Shown here piece by piece: positions 10,087-20,222 of a stretch of 64,000 bases of DNA; the stretch's first letter is position 1; every line of letters begins with the position of its first letter. Location: the NCBI GenBank assembly GCA_009760855.2, contig WPIO01000061.1:558001-622000 (forward strand), in the 5' to 3' direction. The notes beneath the pieces were generated by a model. The model did no database searches, was not told the origin of the DNA, and saw only the letters and a program-made list of their open reading frames with translations. Source of the DNA: Cristatella mucedo. Taxonomy: Eukaryota; Bryozoa; Phylactolaemata; Cristatellidae. The position numbers and the translations under genes were made by a program.

Positions 10087-13000
10087 GAGTCACGGGATTG
10101 TCCTGTTTAAGAAACTACCTTGCTCACAGCATCACTTCTTTCTTTATCGATGGCCAAGTGTCGGTTGGTGCCCAACAGTTACTATGAATACTGCCGAATG
10201 GAGATTTTTGCCAATCTATTGGAAGATCAAACGGGCTGCCTTTGTGAGAGCGTTCCTGGGACCATGGATACCCCAGGAATGCTTGAGTCGTCTTGGGGGA
10301 GGAAGGTCGGTTCAATTGATACTTGCTCTGACTAAGGGCAAGCACGTTTTTTTAACCTCTCTGTAGTGTTGGCAGCTACGGTGCTGATGGCGGTGACATT
10401 GTGCGACCCGCGCTTACGCAGTAGCTCGATTCGTTGCTTTGCGCTGCTTTCGAGTTGTCCTTGTGCGTAGCACTCATTGCAGAATTGGGCGTGCTCGTTC
10501 AGCCGCTCGGTTCCCGGCTGCCTACTATATGTTGTAGGCTTTTTTTGCATCGCGGAGTGACTATTTCAAGGCGCTTCTGAAGCCTCACTTTGGCAGTGAG
10601 GGTGGTGGCTGCGGTCACGAGGTCGTGCTGCATGACGTTCAACCTGAGATATTCGCGTGCATCGTCTACTATGTCTACCAAGAGGCTTGCGAGGTAGGCC
10701 CTTGCACGCTCAGTCTCTTCTTTCTTTGCCGTCGATACCGTTGTAGACTGAAGCTGAAGCCACAAGCCAATACCAAGGCCAGCTAAATAGTGATGCTGCA
10801 ATAGGCTGCTCAGAGACCGGCTAAACCCGTTTGGTTGCAATCTTTGATCCCTTGATGATGGAGGCTTACCAATGGCGTGTGGGTAATGTGATGCAGTGAG
10901 GTGGCACAGAGTCTACTTCGCTGGTGTCAGCTACTGGATACGTCATTGTATCGATTACTCCTGCAAGACCCGGCTTCCCTTAGGCGGCTGATGGGCTGGA
11001 TGGCGATGCTTGGATGGTTTCAAGGCTTTAGCCAGGATTTTGCCAACATCGTAGCAATAATAAGAATAATAATATGCCGTTTGTGTATCTCCCCGAGAGA
11101 ACTAAATCTCTACTTAAGCGCTTGAAAACAAGCTGCAAGAGAATCAGTAACCAAGGGTTTGTGAAATGCAAGGTATCATGCTTTGTCGAGCTTGCAAAAG
11201 CAGACAAGAATCCTGCTTGGGCCAGCAAGTAAAAGAAATGTGGAGGTGAGACTCATAGCCACCGGTTAGCAAAACCTAATATGGGCAGAGTCATGTACAG
11301 CTAAGTGCAAACAGCACACGGCAACAAAAAATGTAAGTTAATTGGGTTTAGAGAAACCTGACCGGAACAAATGCCTCTTTAGCTGTGACTTAAATAATGT
11401 AAGGTCTTTTCTGGTAGTGACCGTAGTCGAAAGGGAGTTCCAAACTTTTGGTGCATGCGAGCTGAATGTTTGATCACCCGAAGATTTCAATGTATTGCGA
11501 TTGACTGCGAGGTGAGTGTTTGCTGAGGAGAGGATGGTGCGAGAGCTAACTGGAGGTAGGAGCAGGAAGTAGAATAGTTAGTAATAATAATAATAATGCA
11601 CTTGATAAAGAGCCCTCAGAGAACTCAATCTCTCTCTAGGCGCTTTACATTTACTGCAAAGGGAAATGCAAATATCATGCTTGATAAACAAACAACGTTA
11701 ATAACATGGTTAGGGGTTACATGCACAGGGTCAGCATGCAAATGTGGTTAGTGGCAGCATGCACAGTGTCAGCATGCATAAGGACATGAAGGACGAATCA
11801 CAGGGACCCACTAAATGCTGTCCTAAATAAGTGTGTTTTTAAGTTTTTTTTAAATGTGGTCAGGTCAGGGGATGTTCTGACACAGGTCGGGAGGGAGTTC
11901 CAGGCTTTGGGAGCATACGAACTAAATGCACGGTCTCCAAAGGATTTGAGGTTTGTACTGGGTATTTGTAGACTGTTGGATTCCGAAAAGCGGGTGGTAC
12001 GATGCTTGGCCTGATGGGGTAGTATATCTGAGAGATAGGCTGGAGCCATAGAATAAAGGGACCTAAAAGTGAGCGACAAAACCTTGAAGTCAATCTGTTC
12101 CTTGACTGGTAGCCAGTGCAGGTTGGCAAGAAGTGGTGGGATGTGGCAACTGCGACGCTCACGACAGACAAGCCTAGCTGCAGAGTTTTGCACCAGCTGC
12201 AATCGCCTGATCGCACATGCCGGTAGGCCAGTAAGCAGTGAGTTGCAGAAGTCGAGACGGGATGTCACGAATGCATGGACCAACTTGGACGTGGGTGGTA
12301 TCCCTATCTAAACAAGCCTGAATTTTAGCGATGTTATGAAGCTGAAAATAAGCAGATTTGACTGTGGACCTGACATGGTCGTCTAACGAGAGGTCGATTT
12401 GGAATATGACACCTAGATTTCGATCTGATCCAACTGGAGATATGCTGGCAGAGCCAATTTTGAGCATCAGCCTGTCCGATTTGTGAATCTCACTGGGTTT
12501 GCCCATAACTAGTAAGTTAGTTTTATCATCGTTTAGTTTCAGAAAATTGGCTGCCATCCATGTGCGGATGTCATCAATGCAGGCAGCAAGTGAGTTGAGA
12601 GAATTTGAGGTGCTCAAAGGCTGGGAGGGATCAAAGCAAAGGTACAACTGAGTGTCATCCACATAGAAGTGAAAGCCTAGATTGTGCTTGGCAATCACAT
12701 CAGTAAGAGGGAGAGTATAAACCGTGAAAAGAACCGGACCTAGCACTGCGCCCTGAGGTACTCCATATTTCAGAGGTACTTCAGATGATCTTTGTCCATT
12801 CACGTCAATACTCTGGAGTCTCCCACTGAGATACGACCCGAACCACTGCAGAGCCGTGCCAGTGATGTCCAGGCGAGATGAGAGGCGCTCTAGAAGAACT
12901 TTGTGATCGATGGTATCAAAAGCTGCCGAAAGATCGAGCAAAACAAACAGAGACACTCTACCCATGTCTGCATTTCTAAGTAGGTCGTTGTATACCCTAT

Positions 13001-16000
13001 GCAATGCTGACTCTGTGGAGTGATTAGCTCTAAAGCCAGACTGGAACTTACTAGTAAGGTGTGAGGTTTCAATATATGAGTTCAGCTGGTCTGCCACGAC
13101 CCGTTCCAGTGTCTTTGATAGGAATGGTAGAAGGGAGACTGGGCGGTATTTGCTTAAGTTCTCTTGGTCGTGTTGCTTTCTTGAGAAGTGGCCTGACTAC
13201 AGCTTTTTTGAAAGGTGCTGGGACATGACCTGAGACTAATGACATATTAATGATGTTAGTTATGCATGGCAGCAGCAGATCAATGCAACGTAGGAGCAGG
13301 ACAGTGGGAATATAGTCCAGAGGACTTGTTGTCTTATTTGATAGAGATACGAACTTCAGGACTAGATCACTAGTGACCTGCTTAAATGTAGACACTAAGG
13401 TGCAGCCAGGAATCGGGGAACAGCATTCTAGTGGGGATGTCATCGCAGGGATGGACTCCCTAATCTCGTCTATCTTCTGCGCAAAGAATCGAGAGAAGCG
13501 ATCGGCTAGATCATCACAAGGATCATCAGGTAAGGGGCGAATCTGGGAACGGTTGAGGAGATGGTTTATCGTCGACACCAGCATTTTTTTGGATTGTGCA
13601 TCATAGTTAGCCTGTCGCAAGCGATTCAAGCATCGTGTAAGCCAGACAGAGGACCTTGAAATCAATTGTATGATTGATAGGCAGCCAGTGATTCTTAAAC
13701 AAGCGATGTGATATGGCAAGAACTTCGTTAACGACAGACCAACTGAGCTGCCGAGTTGTGTACCAGTTGCAGATGACTAAGGGCAGTGACTGGTAGTCCT
13801 GAATAAACGGAATTGCAATTATCTAGATTCTATATCACAAACGGCATGAACTAGTTTGGCTTAAGAACATCAGAACGAGTGCTTATGCATGGGACATGTG
13901 ACCAGCGATTGCTGTTACCTTTGCATTACTGTGCTGGAAATTTAGCTGTGATTTAGCTTCCCATGCGTATGCACTTTGACTGTATTTCGGCAGCAGAATT
14001 CCATTTCTTGAGGTTAGACGTGATGAGTTTTGCCACAATGTTCAAATGCCTCGGGTTTTTTACTTTGTGTGCGTATGCGTGCGAGCGAATTTTTCTTTAC
14101 AGCTCACCTTTCAAAATGTGTACGAAGTTCTCCTGAAGGCTGACTTATACCTTCTGCCCGGCCTGAAACGCCAATGTGCCTATTACATGGGACAATTCAT
14201 CGATGCGACAAATGTTGTGAGCTTGCTCAGAATTGGCCGAATTTTCAAGCTGCCCCGACTCGACGGCTTGTGCTGCGAATACATTGCATCCAACGTAGAG
14301 CATGTAAGTTTGCAGTGAAGTTGCCACTTGTTTATTGCAAAGGAGCATTTCTCTCGACTTTCTTTCTCTCGACATGGGCTCAGTGCAGTCTTGCAGACAG
14401 AAAGGCTCAGTGCAGTCTTGCAGACAGAAAGGCTCAGTGCAGTCTTGCAGCCGGTAACATAACAAGATTGGCCAAGCCTCTATTTTTGTTGGTCTGACAT
14501 ATTAGCATGATCTTCGAGCGGTGTGGTCGATTATTTCGGCATAACGTTCCTAGCATTTGAAGTATCTAGGTCAATTAGCCATTCTCACTGTCCACAGTCC
14601 TTTGGATAGCTATGCTGCATCTAGACACACCCCGACCAAGGTCTGGCTGAGGTCGTGGGCTTGAGTACCTAGTCAGCATGTGTGAAGTACCTGAATAGTG
14701 ATAAAGTTCTCCTAGGGCCTATACAAATAAACTATATTTTAAGTTATATCTAGACTGGCAAACGTTTAGAGTGGAATCATCTCCCCTGGACTACAGTGTC
14801 GGAACTGTTCGGACCCGGAACTAGCATCGTTTTGTGGGCTGTGATAGGTGCATAATTTTTACCTTGCAAGGAGTAGATCTCACAACTAGAGCCGGTCACG
14901 GTTCCCCAATGGCCGGAAACTAGCAGAATTTCCAGAGCCTCCTCCTCCCGCACACAGTCAAGTATATGTGCCTATTCACTCTCACGGGACTACTATTTGC
15001 AACGACGTTAGCAGAAGTCGAAGGCAGTGCAGGTCGAGATCACGAGAGAAGTAGAAACAAATGGTTGTGTGCTAGGGAAAACGTAAGCATGATATACGCT
15101 AGGTAGAAAAGGTGGGCGTGACAGTTTAAGGCAGAGGTGCTGCTTCGCAGCATTTACTACATAGGGAATTTTAATGCAAACGAACTGACGGTGCGATTAC
15201 CTACAGATTGCAATTTAATATGGCGAGTGGCGGCGAGGTCAGATGATCAGATGCCGAGGAGCGACTGTTTCGAGAGCCTACCGGAGGAAGAGTAAGGAGG
15301 TCAGATAAGTGTGGGCCTGTGCGAGCAGTTTGAGTACGTATAAGCCAGACTGTGGATCTTGAAATCGATTCGTTGCTTGATAGGAGCCAGTGAAACTCAG
15401 GCCGTTGTTTTGTAATATCACAGTTGTGCCATTGACGACAGACCAGACTGCTGCCACTGCTGCGTTTTGCACCTGTTGCATCCGATTATAGTTACATGTC
15501 GGAGGCCCTTAATAAAGGCAATTGCAGTAATCTAGGTGCGATGTTGGAAATGCATGATCTGGTTTGGCTGTCATAATCTTGCCGACCTGCACTACCCCGA
15601 AATCAAGCAGCACATCGACTCCAAGGTTCTGTCACTCACTTTTAGTTTCCTTTATTCTCTATCTCCAGCTTACCTAATATAAAAATATATAACTCCTTTG
15701 TATAGTACTCTATGAGAATTTAATGTCTATTCAGGTGCTTAACATATGACAAGGGGCTCGAGCCCACGATCTCGGTAATTAGATACATTCACCTTGACCT
15801 CGGTCGTTAAGGGCGAGCCTTAACCACTGGGCTATCCGAATACTTCTTAATCAGGCTTTATATCTTAATGTAATGTAATGTACCTCCATCTATAACACCA
15901 CTCAGCCACAAAGACTATGTGGGTGTTATGCAGGAGAGTTTTGTTGAGTGCACTCACAGCCTGAGCGGCTTTCGGTATGCATTCGGTTGCCAACAGACTT

Positions 16001-17984
16001 AATCTCACACAACAAAGAGAGAGTGGTAAGCATAGCAGAGTCAGGAGAGCAGTTGAAGTAGTGAGTAGCATGGAAGTAGCAGCTCAGGACCGCTGAAAAG
16101 GATGAGCCATATTCGGCAGCAGGAGAGAAGTTGTCATTGCATAGGAGTCGTGGAAGCGAGTTCCACAGTCTAGGACCTGCAGAGCTAATGCTTCTGTCGC
16201 CAACTGTCTTTAAGCAGAGGAATGGAACAGCTAATTTGTTGTCCATACAGGACCTGAGGGCACGAGAAAGCTGAAACTGGTGCAGCAGTTCAGCTAGGTA
16301 TGGAGGAACTAAGCCGTGGCTGGCCATGTGGGTCAGCTTAAGAACTTTGCTCTGTATCCGTTGATCAATCGGCAGCCGCCCAGCTCTTTTAGCAAAGGAG
16401 ACAGGTGGTCAAACTTCTGGGACTTGCCTTGCAGCCATATTCATTGCCAGTTGCAGTGGCCTAGTTGCTTTCCTTTGGTAGCCCAGCCAAAAGGGAATTA
16501 CAATAATCAAGTCGAGACAGAACTAAGGAGCTATTTAATTTTTTTGCAAGCCACTGTGGAAGACAGCTCCTAATCTTAGACAGGGATCGGACGTGATGGC
16601 TAGCTGTAAAAGCAGTCTTCTGAATGAAGCTTTTAAAATTGAGGCAGTTGTCGAAAACGACACCTAAATTTCGAGCACGTGGTGATGGTGGCACAACGGC
16701 ATCACCTATTAGAAGAGCACAGCCTTTTAATCTAGTCACATGCTTGGGGTGTCCTATGAGCAGCAGTTCGGTTGTATCGTCATTTAGTTTCAAGAAGTTT
16801 TCCGACGTCCAGGATCGAATGTTGGCAAGGCATTCAGTTTATCAGTTGCTGCAGCAGATCCCGACGGCTTGAGTGACAAATACAGCTGAATATCGGCAGC
16901 ATAAAAGTGATATCCTATTCCACGAGCCTTAATCACTTTTCCCAGAGGTTGAGTATAAATGGAGAACAGCAAGGGACCGAGGACGAACTCTTGAGGGCCT
17001 CCACATGTGATCCGTCTCGTGTGTGAGACCTGACACCCAAATGACACGGATTGAACACGATCAGACAAGTATGATTTAAACCACACCAGTGCCTCGTCTG
17101 CCAGGCCGATCGTTGTTCTCAATTGTTCAAGTAGGCCATCGTGGTCAATGGTGTCGAAGGCAGCTGATAGACTTACCACGTGGACAAGCATGCAAACGCA
17201 GGCAAGTGCCATGCTTAGACCAGCATGAGAAAACAGGAAGAAACTAGCTGCTGTTGGTCAGTAGGAGGCTAGTGGCTCACTAGTGTACTACTTGTTGTGT
17301 CTGTAAATGACTATCGTGCCTCCTCCACTTGTGATCCAGGGGTTGACTTCCTACACGTCGAAATTTGAGTTACTTTCACTTGTTCTCCGTGCTTTTCCGG
17401 CTATCCTCGCTGTGAGCCATACATGGCGTCGCTCGGAAAGGCCACCCCGACCGGCCAAAATGACCAGCGCGAAGCAAGCGTGCCATCTCACGATCAGGCA
17501 GCTCACTCGTCGGCTGCATTTCCTAGGAGCTCTCCTGCGACAGCTAATGCAGCCCAAGGTTTCCCCTTTAATGGCCGAAAAAGCATGTCACTCCAGCCAG
17601 CTCACACTGCACTACATGTCTACGTAACTGAGCTGTCACTCTGCTAGGAACATCATGCTCCGGTGTGCGCTGGGGCATGAGTCTCTGGCTTTCCTTGCTC
17701 TTAGGCCAGGAAATTATTGTAATATGACTTCGAAGCCTGTCGCCAACTTTTTTCATGGTAATAATTCGTAATTGCAGATGGTCGAATCGGACGAATTGGC
17801 AGAACTCATTGTGGAAGATGCAGAGAGCATTAAGGGAAGGCAGGAAATTGATACCATCGAAGTCGTCGATGATATCCGTTTCCATATCACGCATCGAGTC
17901 CAGACATACAGCGATATTGAGGAAGCCAACCAAAAACTGGTTTTGATAGATAATCTATTAGCCCGACTTCGATTAGATGCATGA
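3294..17984 (+). CDS. ABTB1: ABTB1 gene, 3' portion (ankyrin repeat and BTB/POZ domain protein 1)
   Basis: This is a spliced gene span; its exons are listed separately. Exons at 3294-3410, 5217-5338, 8962-9057, 10538-10693, 14103-14303 and 17778-17984 all have AG/GT borders and matching phases, and read as about 298 residues. In order they give the end of BTB-1 (LERLAKQC), the linker ([15 protein letters not shown]), BTB-2 ([15 protein letters not shown] through [10 protein letters not shown]) and the C-terminal block (VDDIRFH...[10 protein letters not shown]). The order and spacing follow vertebrate ABTB1, a protein of roughly 480 residues, remembered rather than searched. The ankyrin repeats and most of BTB-1 are missing because they lie upstream. 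BTB proteins of this type are thought to be adaptor or regulatory proteins, possibly cullin-linked. Introns are 1.8, 3.6, 1.5, 3.4 and 3.5 kb and are full of L2-like LINE and SINE copies, with the two best-preserved LINE insertions antisense to the gene. Confidence 0.93.
4333..4475 (-). mobile_element. SINE1 copy
   Basis: Antisense: tail tataattcatttgtatagcg, then the hairpin region agagaacttaatctctattc, the box B-like cgagctcacgacct, and a decayed box A region (accttaaccact). Confidence 0.75.
4505..4612 (-). mobile_element. LINE A RT fragment
   Basis: Short antisense piece encoding the reverse-transcriptase 'FDTIDH..LLE.L' region ([18 protein letters not shown]), close to 12850-12930 of the better copy. 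Confidence 0.6.
5217..5338 (+). CDS. ABTB1: ABTB1 exon: linker between the two BTB domains
   Basis: The acceptor is gtgcttgcag|ag and the donor is ttg|gtgagt; the exon is 122 bp, phase 1 in and phase 0 out. Joining it to 3410 makes a Glu codon across the junction, giving [21 protein letters not shown], which parallels the human EFVASKPGTCVKVLTIEP. It ends [14 protein letters not shown] second GT donor lies 4 bases further on (gtgagtgagc), so the exon could also end at 5342 (see the 62-nt candidate exon). I prefer 5338: phase 0 joins directly to the next conserved exon, and the linker length then agrees to within about one residue with vertebrate ABTB1. Confidence 0.9.
5426..5487 (+). CDS. ABTB1: Candidate alternative 62-nt exon of ABTB1
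   Basis: The sequence sits between an acceptor (ctgctgtgcacag|ac) and a donor (ttcgag|gtttgt), 83 bases after the shifted donor at 5343. Used with the exon end at 5342 it stays in frame (phase 1 to 0) and would add about 22 residues including EVPERLSDL before ISYEELPF. With the stronger donor at 5339 it would be out of frame. Vertebrate ABTB1 has no matching insertion as far as I recall, so this is either a lineage-specific cassette or chance. Confidence 0.3.
5825..5925 (+). mobile_element. L2-like LINE 3' end
   Basis: Sense hairpin region (taaagtacctagaaaggga, agttctctgaggatgcc) and an (ATT)n-like tail only. Confidence 0.7.
6715..6816 (+). mobile_element. LINE A 3' end
   Basis: Sense 3' end with a well-preserved hairpin (TAAAGCGCC ... 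GGGCGCTGTA) and (ATT)n tail, severely 5'-truncated. Confidence 0.85.
6930..7290 (+). mobile_element. Decayed L2-like LINE, pre-RT region
   Basis: Sense remains of the stretch between endonuclease and RT; the bases cgatctagcagatcgttttt parallel the LADRFSRFF codons of LINE A. Heavily mutated. Confidence 0.5.
7476..7510. repeat. Perfect CAG/CTG palindrome
   Basis: Arms of 15 bases (GCGCAGCAGCAGCAG and its exact complement) around the 5-nt loop CGTTT. It lies in ABTB1 intron sequence within a CTG-rich neighbourhood (7431-7510). Confidence 0.95.
7790..8822 (+). mobile_element. Decayed L2-like LINE copy
   Basis: Sense remains running from the 'QKLESL..GSF' codons (cagaaattggaaagtctgac) through the 3' UTR to a worn hairpin (taaagtgcttagcaagagat) and ATT-rich tail. 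The reading frame is lost. Confidence 0.65.
8962..9057 (+). CDS. ABTB1: ABTB1 exon: start of BTB-2
   Basis: The acceptor is gtacttcag|ata and the donor ccacaag|gtatgc; it is exactly 32 codons, phase 0 on both sides. The peptide begins [11 protein letters not shown] and contains [18 protein letters not shown], the first strand and helix of the second BTB/POZ domain (human ELPF...PDICFRVAGCSFLCHK). The conserved Cys-His-Lys just before the intron is the usual BTB motif where the dimer-forming helix begins. Confidence 0.94.
9058..10537 (+). other. ABTB1 intron (1.5 kb)
   Basis: I see no gene or known repeat apart from the CA tract at 10043-10085. Short open frames at 9145-9882 have no recognisable domain. 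Confidence 0.6.
10043..10085 (+). repeat. (CA)n microsatellite
   Basis: Uninterrupted CA dinucleotides, about 21 units, in an ABTB1 intron. Confidence 0.97.
10538..10693 (+). CDS. ABTB1: ABTB1 exon: core of BTB-2
   Basis: The acceptor is tatgttgtag|gct and the donor tgcgag|gtaggc; 52 codons, phase 0. It opens [18 protein letters not shown], matching the human AFFCGRSDYFRALLDDHF, and continues with a glycine-rich turn ([10 protein letters not shown]) then [20 protein letters not shown], the beta-strand and helix typical of BTB folds. The glycine-rich turn is where vertebrate copies also vary. Confidence 0.95.
11058..13900 (-). mobile_element. LINE B copy split by LINE A
   Basis: The left part, 11058-11581, begins with the antisense AAT tail and continues aagagaatcagtaaccaagg ... 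gagctaactggaggtagg. The right part, 13603 to about 13900, resumes cgtgtaagccagacagagg ... gacgacagaccaactgagc. A LINE A insertion separates them. The same left-right continuity exists unbroken in the copy at 15140-15570, which supports one original element. The whole lies antisense in an ABTB1 intron; 10694-11057 before it shows nothing I recognise. Confidence 0.75.
11582..13602 (-). mobile_element. LINE A (L2/CR1 clade), 2.0 kb, nested with target duplication
   Basis: Antisense and 5'-truncated. From its 5' end it codes a pre-RT region ([19 protein letters not shown]) and then the reverse transcriptase: [41 protein letters not shown], the catalytic [38 protein letters not shown], and the end FRTAFSGSL with its stop. 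Two frame shifts, near 13110 and near 12290, break the protein. The 3' UTR, hairpin and (ATT)n follow at 11582-11800. ATAGTTAG at 11574-11581 and 13603-13610 is an 8-bp target duplication. Both ends of the element are therefore known exactly. Confidence 0.93.
14103..14303 (+). CDS. ABTB1: ABTB1 exon: end of BTB-2 and helical extension
   Basis: The acceptor follows a T-rich tract (tttttctttacag|ctc) and the donor is cat|gtaagt; 67 codons, phase 0. It contains [20 protein letters not shown], matching the human [19 protein letters not shown], then [20 protein letters not shown], the helical BACK-like extension after the BTB fold. A 27-bp tandem repeat begins 76 bases into the next intron. Confidence 0.96.
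14379..14452 (+). repeat. 27-bp tandem repeat, 2.7 copies
   Basis: Exact repeats at 14379-14405 and 14406-14432 plus the first 18-20 bases at 14433-14452 (CTCAGTGCAGTCTTGCAG). It begins 76 bases after an ABTB1 exon. Confidence 0.95.
14620..14745 (+). mobile_element. SINE1 copy, partial
   Basis: Sense, lacking box A: ccccgaccaaggtctggctg, gaggtcgtgggcttgag, then the worn tail hairpin and ctatatttta. Confidence 0.7.
15140..15575 (-). mobile_element. LINE B fragment
   Basis: Antisense: cgagagcctaccggaggaag through taagccagactgtggatctt to aatctaggtgcgatgttgg. It spans the point where the copy at 11058 is interrupted. 14746-15139 has nothing I recognise. Confidence 0.65.
15590..15680 (+). mobile_element. 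L2-like LINE fragment
   Basis: Short sense piece of the '[14 protein letters not shown]' coding stretch (aaggttctgtcactcacttt). Confidence 0.55.
15683..15840 (-). mobile_element. SINE1 copy
   Basis: Antisense: tail tataactcctttgtatag, box B-like gggctcgagcccacgatct, box A region gccttaaccactgggcta. Confidence 0.75.
15866..17178 (-). mobile_element. LINE C (L2 type), 1.3 kb
   Basis: Antisense, 5'-truncated in the RT core. It encodes [34 protein letters not shown] (a YADD-like site with Asp to Ala-Ala-Asp decay), [43 protein letters not shown] and [10 protein letters not shown], spread over several frames. The 3' end carries CACCCACATAGTCTTTGTGG and an (ACATT)n tail (15867-15882 on +), unlike LINE A. 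It is antisense in the last ABTB1 intron; 17179-17777 holds nothing I recognise. Confidence 0.88.
17778..17984 (+). CDS. ABTB1: ABTB1 last coding exon, with stop codon
   Basis: The acceptor is cgtaattgcag|atg; the exon is 207 bp including TGA at 17982-17984. It reads from [16 protein letters not shown] through [17 protein letters not shown] and [14 protein letters not shown] to a terminal RLDA. The human protein ends with the equivalent RQETDSIPLVDDIRFH, VQTYSAIEEAQQRL and GLDC, so the C terminus is complete. The initial ATG is an internal Met codon, not a start. Confidence 0.96.
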   Translation: MVESDELAELIVEDAESIKGRQEIDTIEVVDDIRFHITHRVQTYSDIEEANQKLVLIDNLLARLRLDA

Positions 17985-18180
17985 ATATGTTATTGTGTAT
18001 TGCCGGATGGTTTTATTTTTGTTAACCCAAAATATGTGCCAGACTTTTATATGATTGTTATTTGATGTGCTCACGGTTGTCGTATGTGTAGTTTGTGTGT
18101 CTATACGTTGGCCGAGCCCCAGTGGTAAAGCACTTTAGTGGCAGGTGATTCATTAATCCTTATTAAATGAACCAACTGGT
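17985..18180 (+). other. ABTB1: Probable ABTB1 3' untranslated region
   Basis: An AT-richer stretch follows the ABTB1 stop. An ATTAAA hexamer at 18162-18167 is a possible polyadenylation signal, and another possible signal (AATAAA) lies at 18811-18816, beyond a SINE2 copy. The true end cannot be fixed from sequence. Confidence 0.35.
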
Positions 18181-18460
18181 CGGTTATTTTGACCTTGTTG
18201 TGCTCTGAGATATAGCAGTTATCAAGAGCGACTGATTTTGTCTGCACACAGAGCTACTTTGATCAGATATCAGCATTAAGATCCGATGTCCGAGGCAACA
18301 GAGTGCCTGCTTTTGGTTTCCAGCACAGGCACTTTGTTGCATCCAAGCGTCTCCAGCAAGATATGGCTGTCCTAAAAGCCACTGTTGCCCGTTGCCGTCC
18401 ATGTCGCTTAGAAATCTCAAGTTCGTTGACTGAGGTTAATTAATTATTAATCCTAGCTGC

Positions 18461-18616
18461 TTAAACAGCTTCTTTTTGTATAGCGACAGAAGAGCCTTTG
18501 TGGCTATCACCACCGCTTGCAGTGGTGGTAAAGGATCGCCCACCGCAGGAATCGAACCCACGACCTCGGGACCGAGGTCGTGAAAGCGACCGCCTTACGT
18601 AGTGTGCCATCACGGC
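18461..18616 (-). mobile_element. SINE2 (tRNA-derived) copy
   Basis: Antisense: ctttttgtatagcgacagaa tail, then gaatcgaacccacgacctcg (box B complement of GGTTCGATTCC) and gtgccatcacggct over box A. Mirror image of the copy at 19169. Confidence 0.85.
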
Positions 18617-19168
18617 TTGTGCTCAATACCAGCTGAGTTGCTGTTGGTGTTGAAAAAGTTGGTCGGTGGCTGTCGGGTTTGTTTTGCATTCCTACATATG
18701 GGCTTGCTCAATAAGATCAGTTTGTTTCATCTGCCTGTGGATGAAAAACGTCCAGCCAGCTCACACTAGCGAATGTAGAACATAAAATAGAGACCTGCTG
18801 TAGGCAGCTGAATAAAGCAGCTCGATCTAAGGCTAAGCTGCCTATTCAGAGACAGACTGTCAAAATCTAATGCTCCAGCATTCGTTTTAGGCCCCTATCG
18901 TGACGTTACAATGCCAGGATTGCCACTGCAAATCATTGCATCACATGCTGCCAGATGGCTGTACTGCAGGAGATGGCCCGGTGCTGCCAGAACTTGTAAT
19001 TGGTACAGGTGCCCCCATCAGCCACCCCATTTACAAACAACCACATTTGCTATCCATCTGGGAGCGAGCAGTAAGAATGTGTGACCAGATATGCTAAAAA
19101 AAAGCCCATCAATAACTTGATTCTGTTGATCCTGAATATCGGCTCTCCACACAGAGAAGGCCGACGAT

Positions 19169-19331
19169 GAGCCGTGATGGCACAGCAGGTAAGGTGGTTG
19201 CTTTTCACGACCTCGGCCCCGAGGTCGTGGGTTCGAATCCTACGGCGGGCAATCCTTTATTGCCACTGCAAGCGGTGGTGATAGCCGTAACAGCTCCTCT
19301 GTCGCTATACAGAAAGAGGCTGTTAAATCAG
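19169..19331 (+). mobile_element. SINE2 (tRNA-derived) copy, best preserved
   Basis: Box A TGGCACAGCAGG and a perfect box B GGTTCGAATCC, preceded by the self-complementary CACGACCTCGG / CCGAGGTCGTG. The body continues gcaagcggtggtgatagccg and the 3' end tcgctatacagaaagaggct. The promoter boxes show it is a SINE and not a functional tRNA, since no tRNA acceptor stem closes. Confidence 0.88.
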
Positions 19332-19507
19332 CAAGAAGGCGACCTTTAGGCTGGCATTGAAGTATGTCAGGTGTCCCGGTTCGAGGCTGCATCGACCGGC
19401 GAAACTTGGGGTGACTTGCACAAAAAAGAGAAAGCAAAAGCTGCCGCCAACAATCAAGCCAGAAGATCAAGTATGCAGCTGGTTGCAGTAGTGCCGAGAG
19501 CAGAGGC

Positions 19508-19590
19508 AATAATAATAGGTCGCTTGTAAAGCACCGAAAGAGAACTTATTCTCTATCCATGCGCTTGTATGATGTGTGCCAGAACAAAGG
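19508..19590 (-). mobile_element. L2-like LINE 3' end (LINE B type)
   Basis: Antisense AAT tail, ggtcgcttgtaaagcaccg, agagaacttattctctatcc. Confidence 0.65.
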
Positions 19591-20220
19591 TGCAAGAATT
19601 TATTTAGCCTCCTAAGATCGAGAAAATAGAATATTGGCTACCGTTAGAGGTAATTCTGTCTGTAAAATTAGACGTGGCCCACGTTAAGGCACTCCATTTC
19701 TAGGAAATGAGTAAGGCCTGAAATTATCTTGTAGTTTTCCGACAACCAAAGGCTCATGGCGAACTGGCTTCGAACAATGAACTATACCGATGTCATTTAC
19801 ACTCAGACTGTCAGGCAGATGAACTGACTGGCTACCAGTTCCGTTACGGGTCGCTCCGATGGCGGTAACCGAACGAGCACTCCAAAGCCACGTTTGAACG
19901 GCCAGCCTTTTCTAGGTCTGGTTCCGGTCTTGCTTCGGTATTCGTTCTTGTAAGAAATTCAGATGGCTTGTTTCAACCGGAAATGGCCTTCGCGAAGCTA
20001 TAGTTTCGAGCGAATATCGTGGTACACCGTCATTGGAATGCACCCACAAAATTTCCTTCCATTAATTCGCCTTTCTCAAGCAAATGGGTGTCCAAGACCC
20101 TGGCCACAACCGAAATCCACAGCAATTCACTTTAATCCACCGTAAATCTGCCAGAAAATCGGCTGTGCAGGGCTCAATTTACATTGAATAGCCTACTACA
20201 TTATTTTTCAAGTGTACCCC
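19591..20220. other. Intergenic, no recognised feature
   Basis: No gene, tRNA-like region or LINE motif seen; only short unrelated open frames. Confidence 0.5.
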
Positions 20221-20222
20221 AG

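Noticed and set aside
19169-19240. Possible tRNA gene from boxes A and B
   Set aside because: No closing acceptor stem or plausible anticodon arm, and the same unit recurs with a SINE body at five other places.
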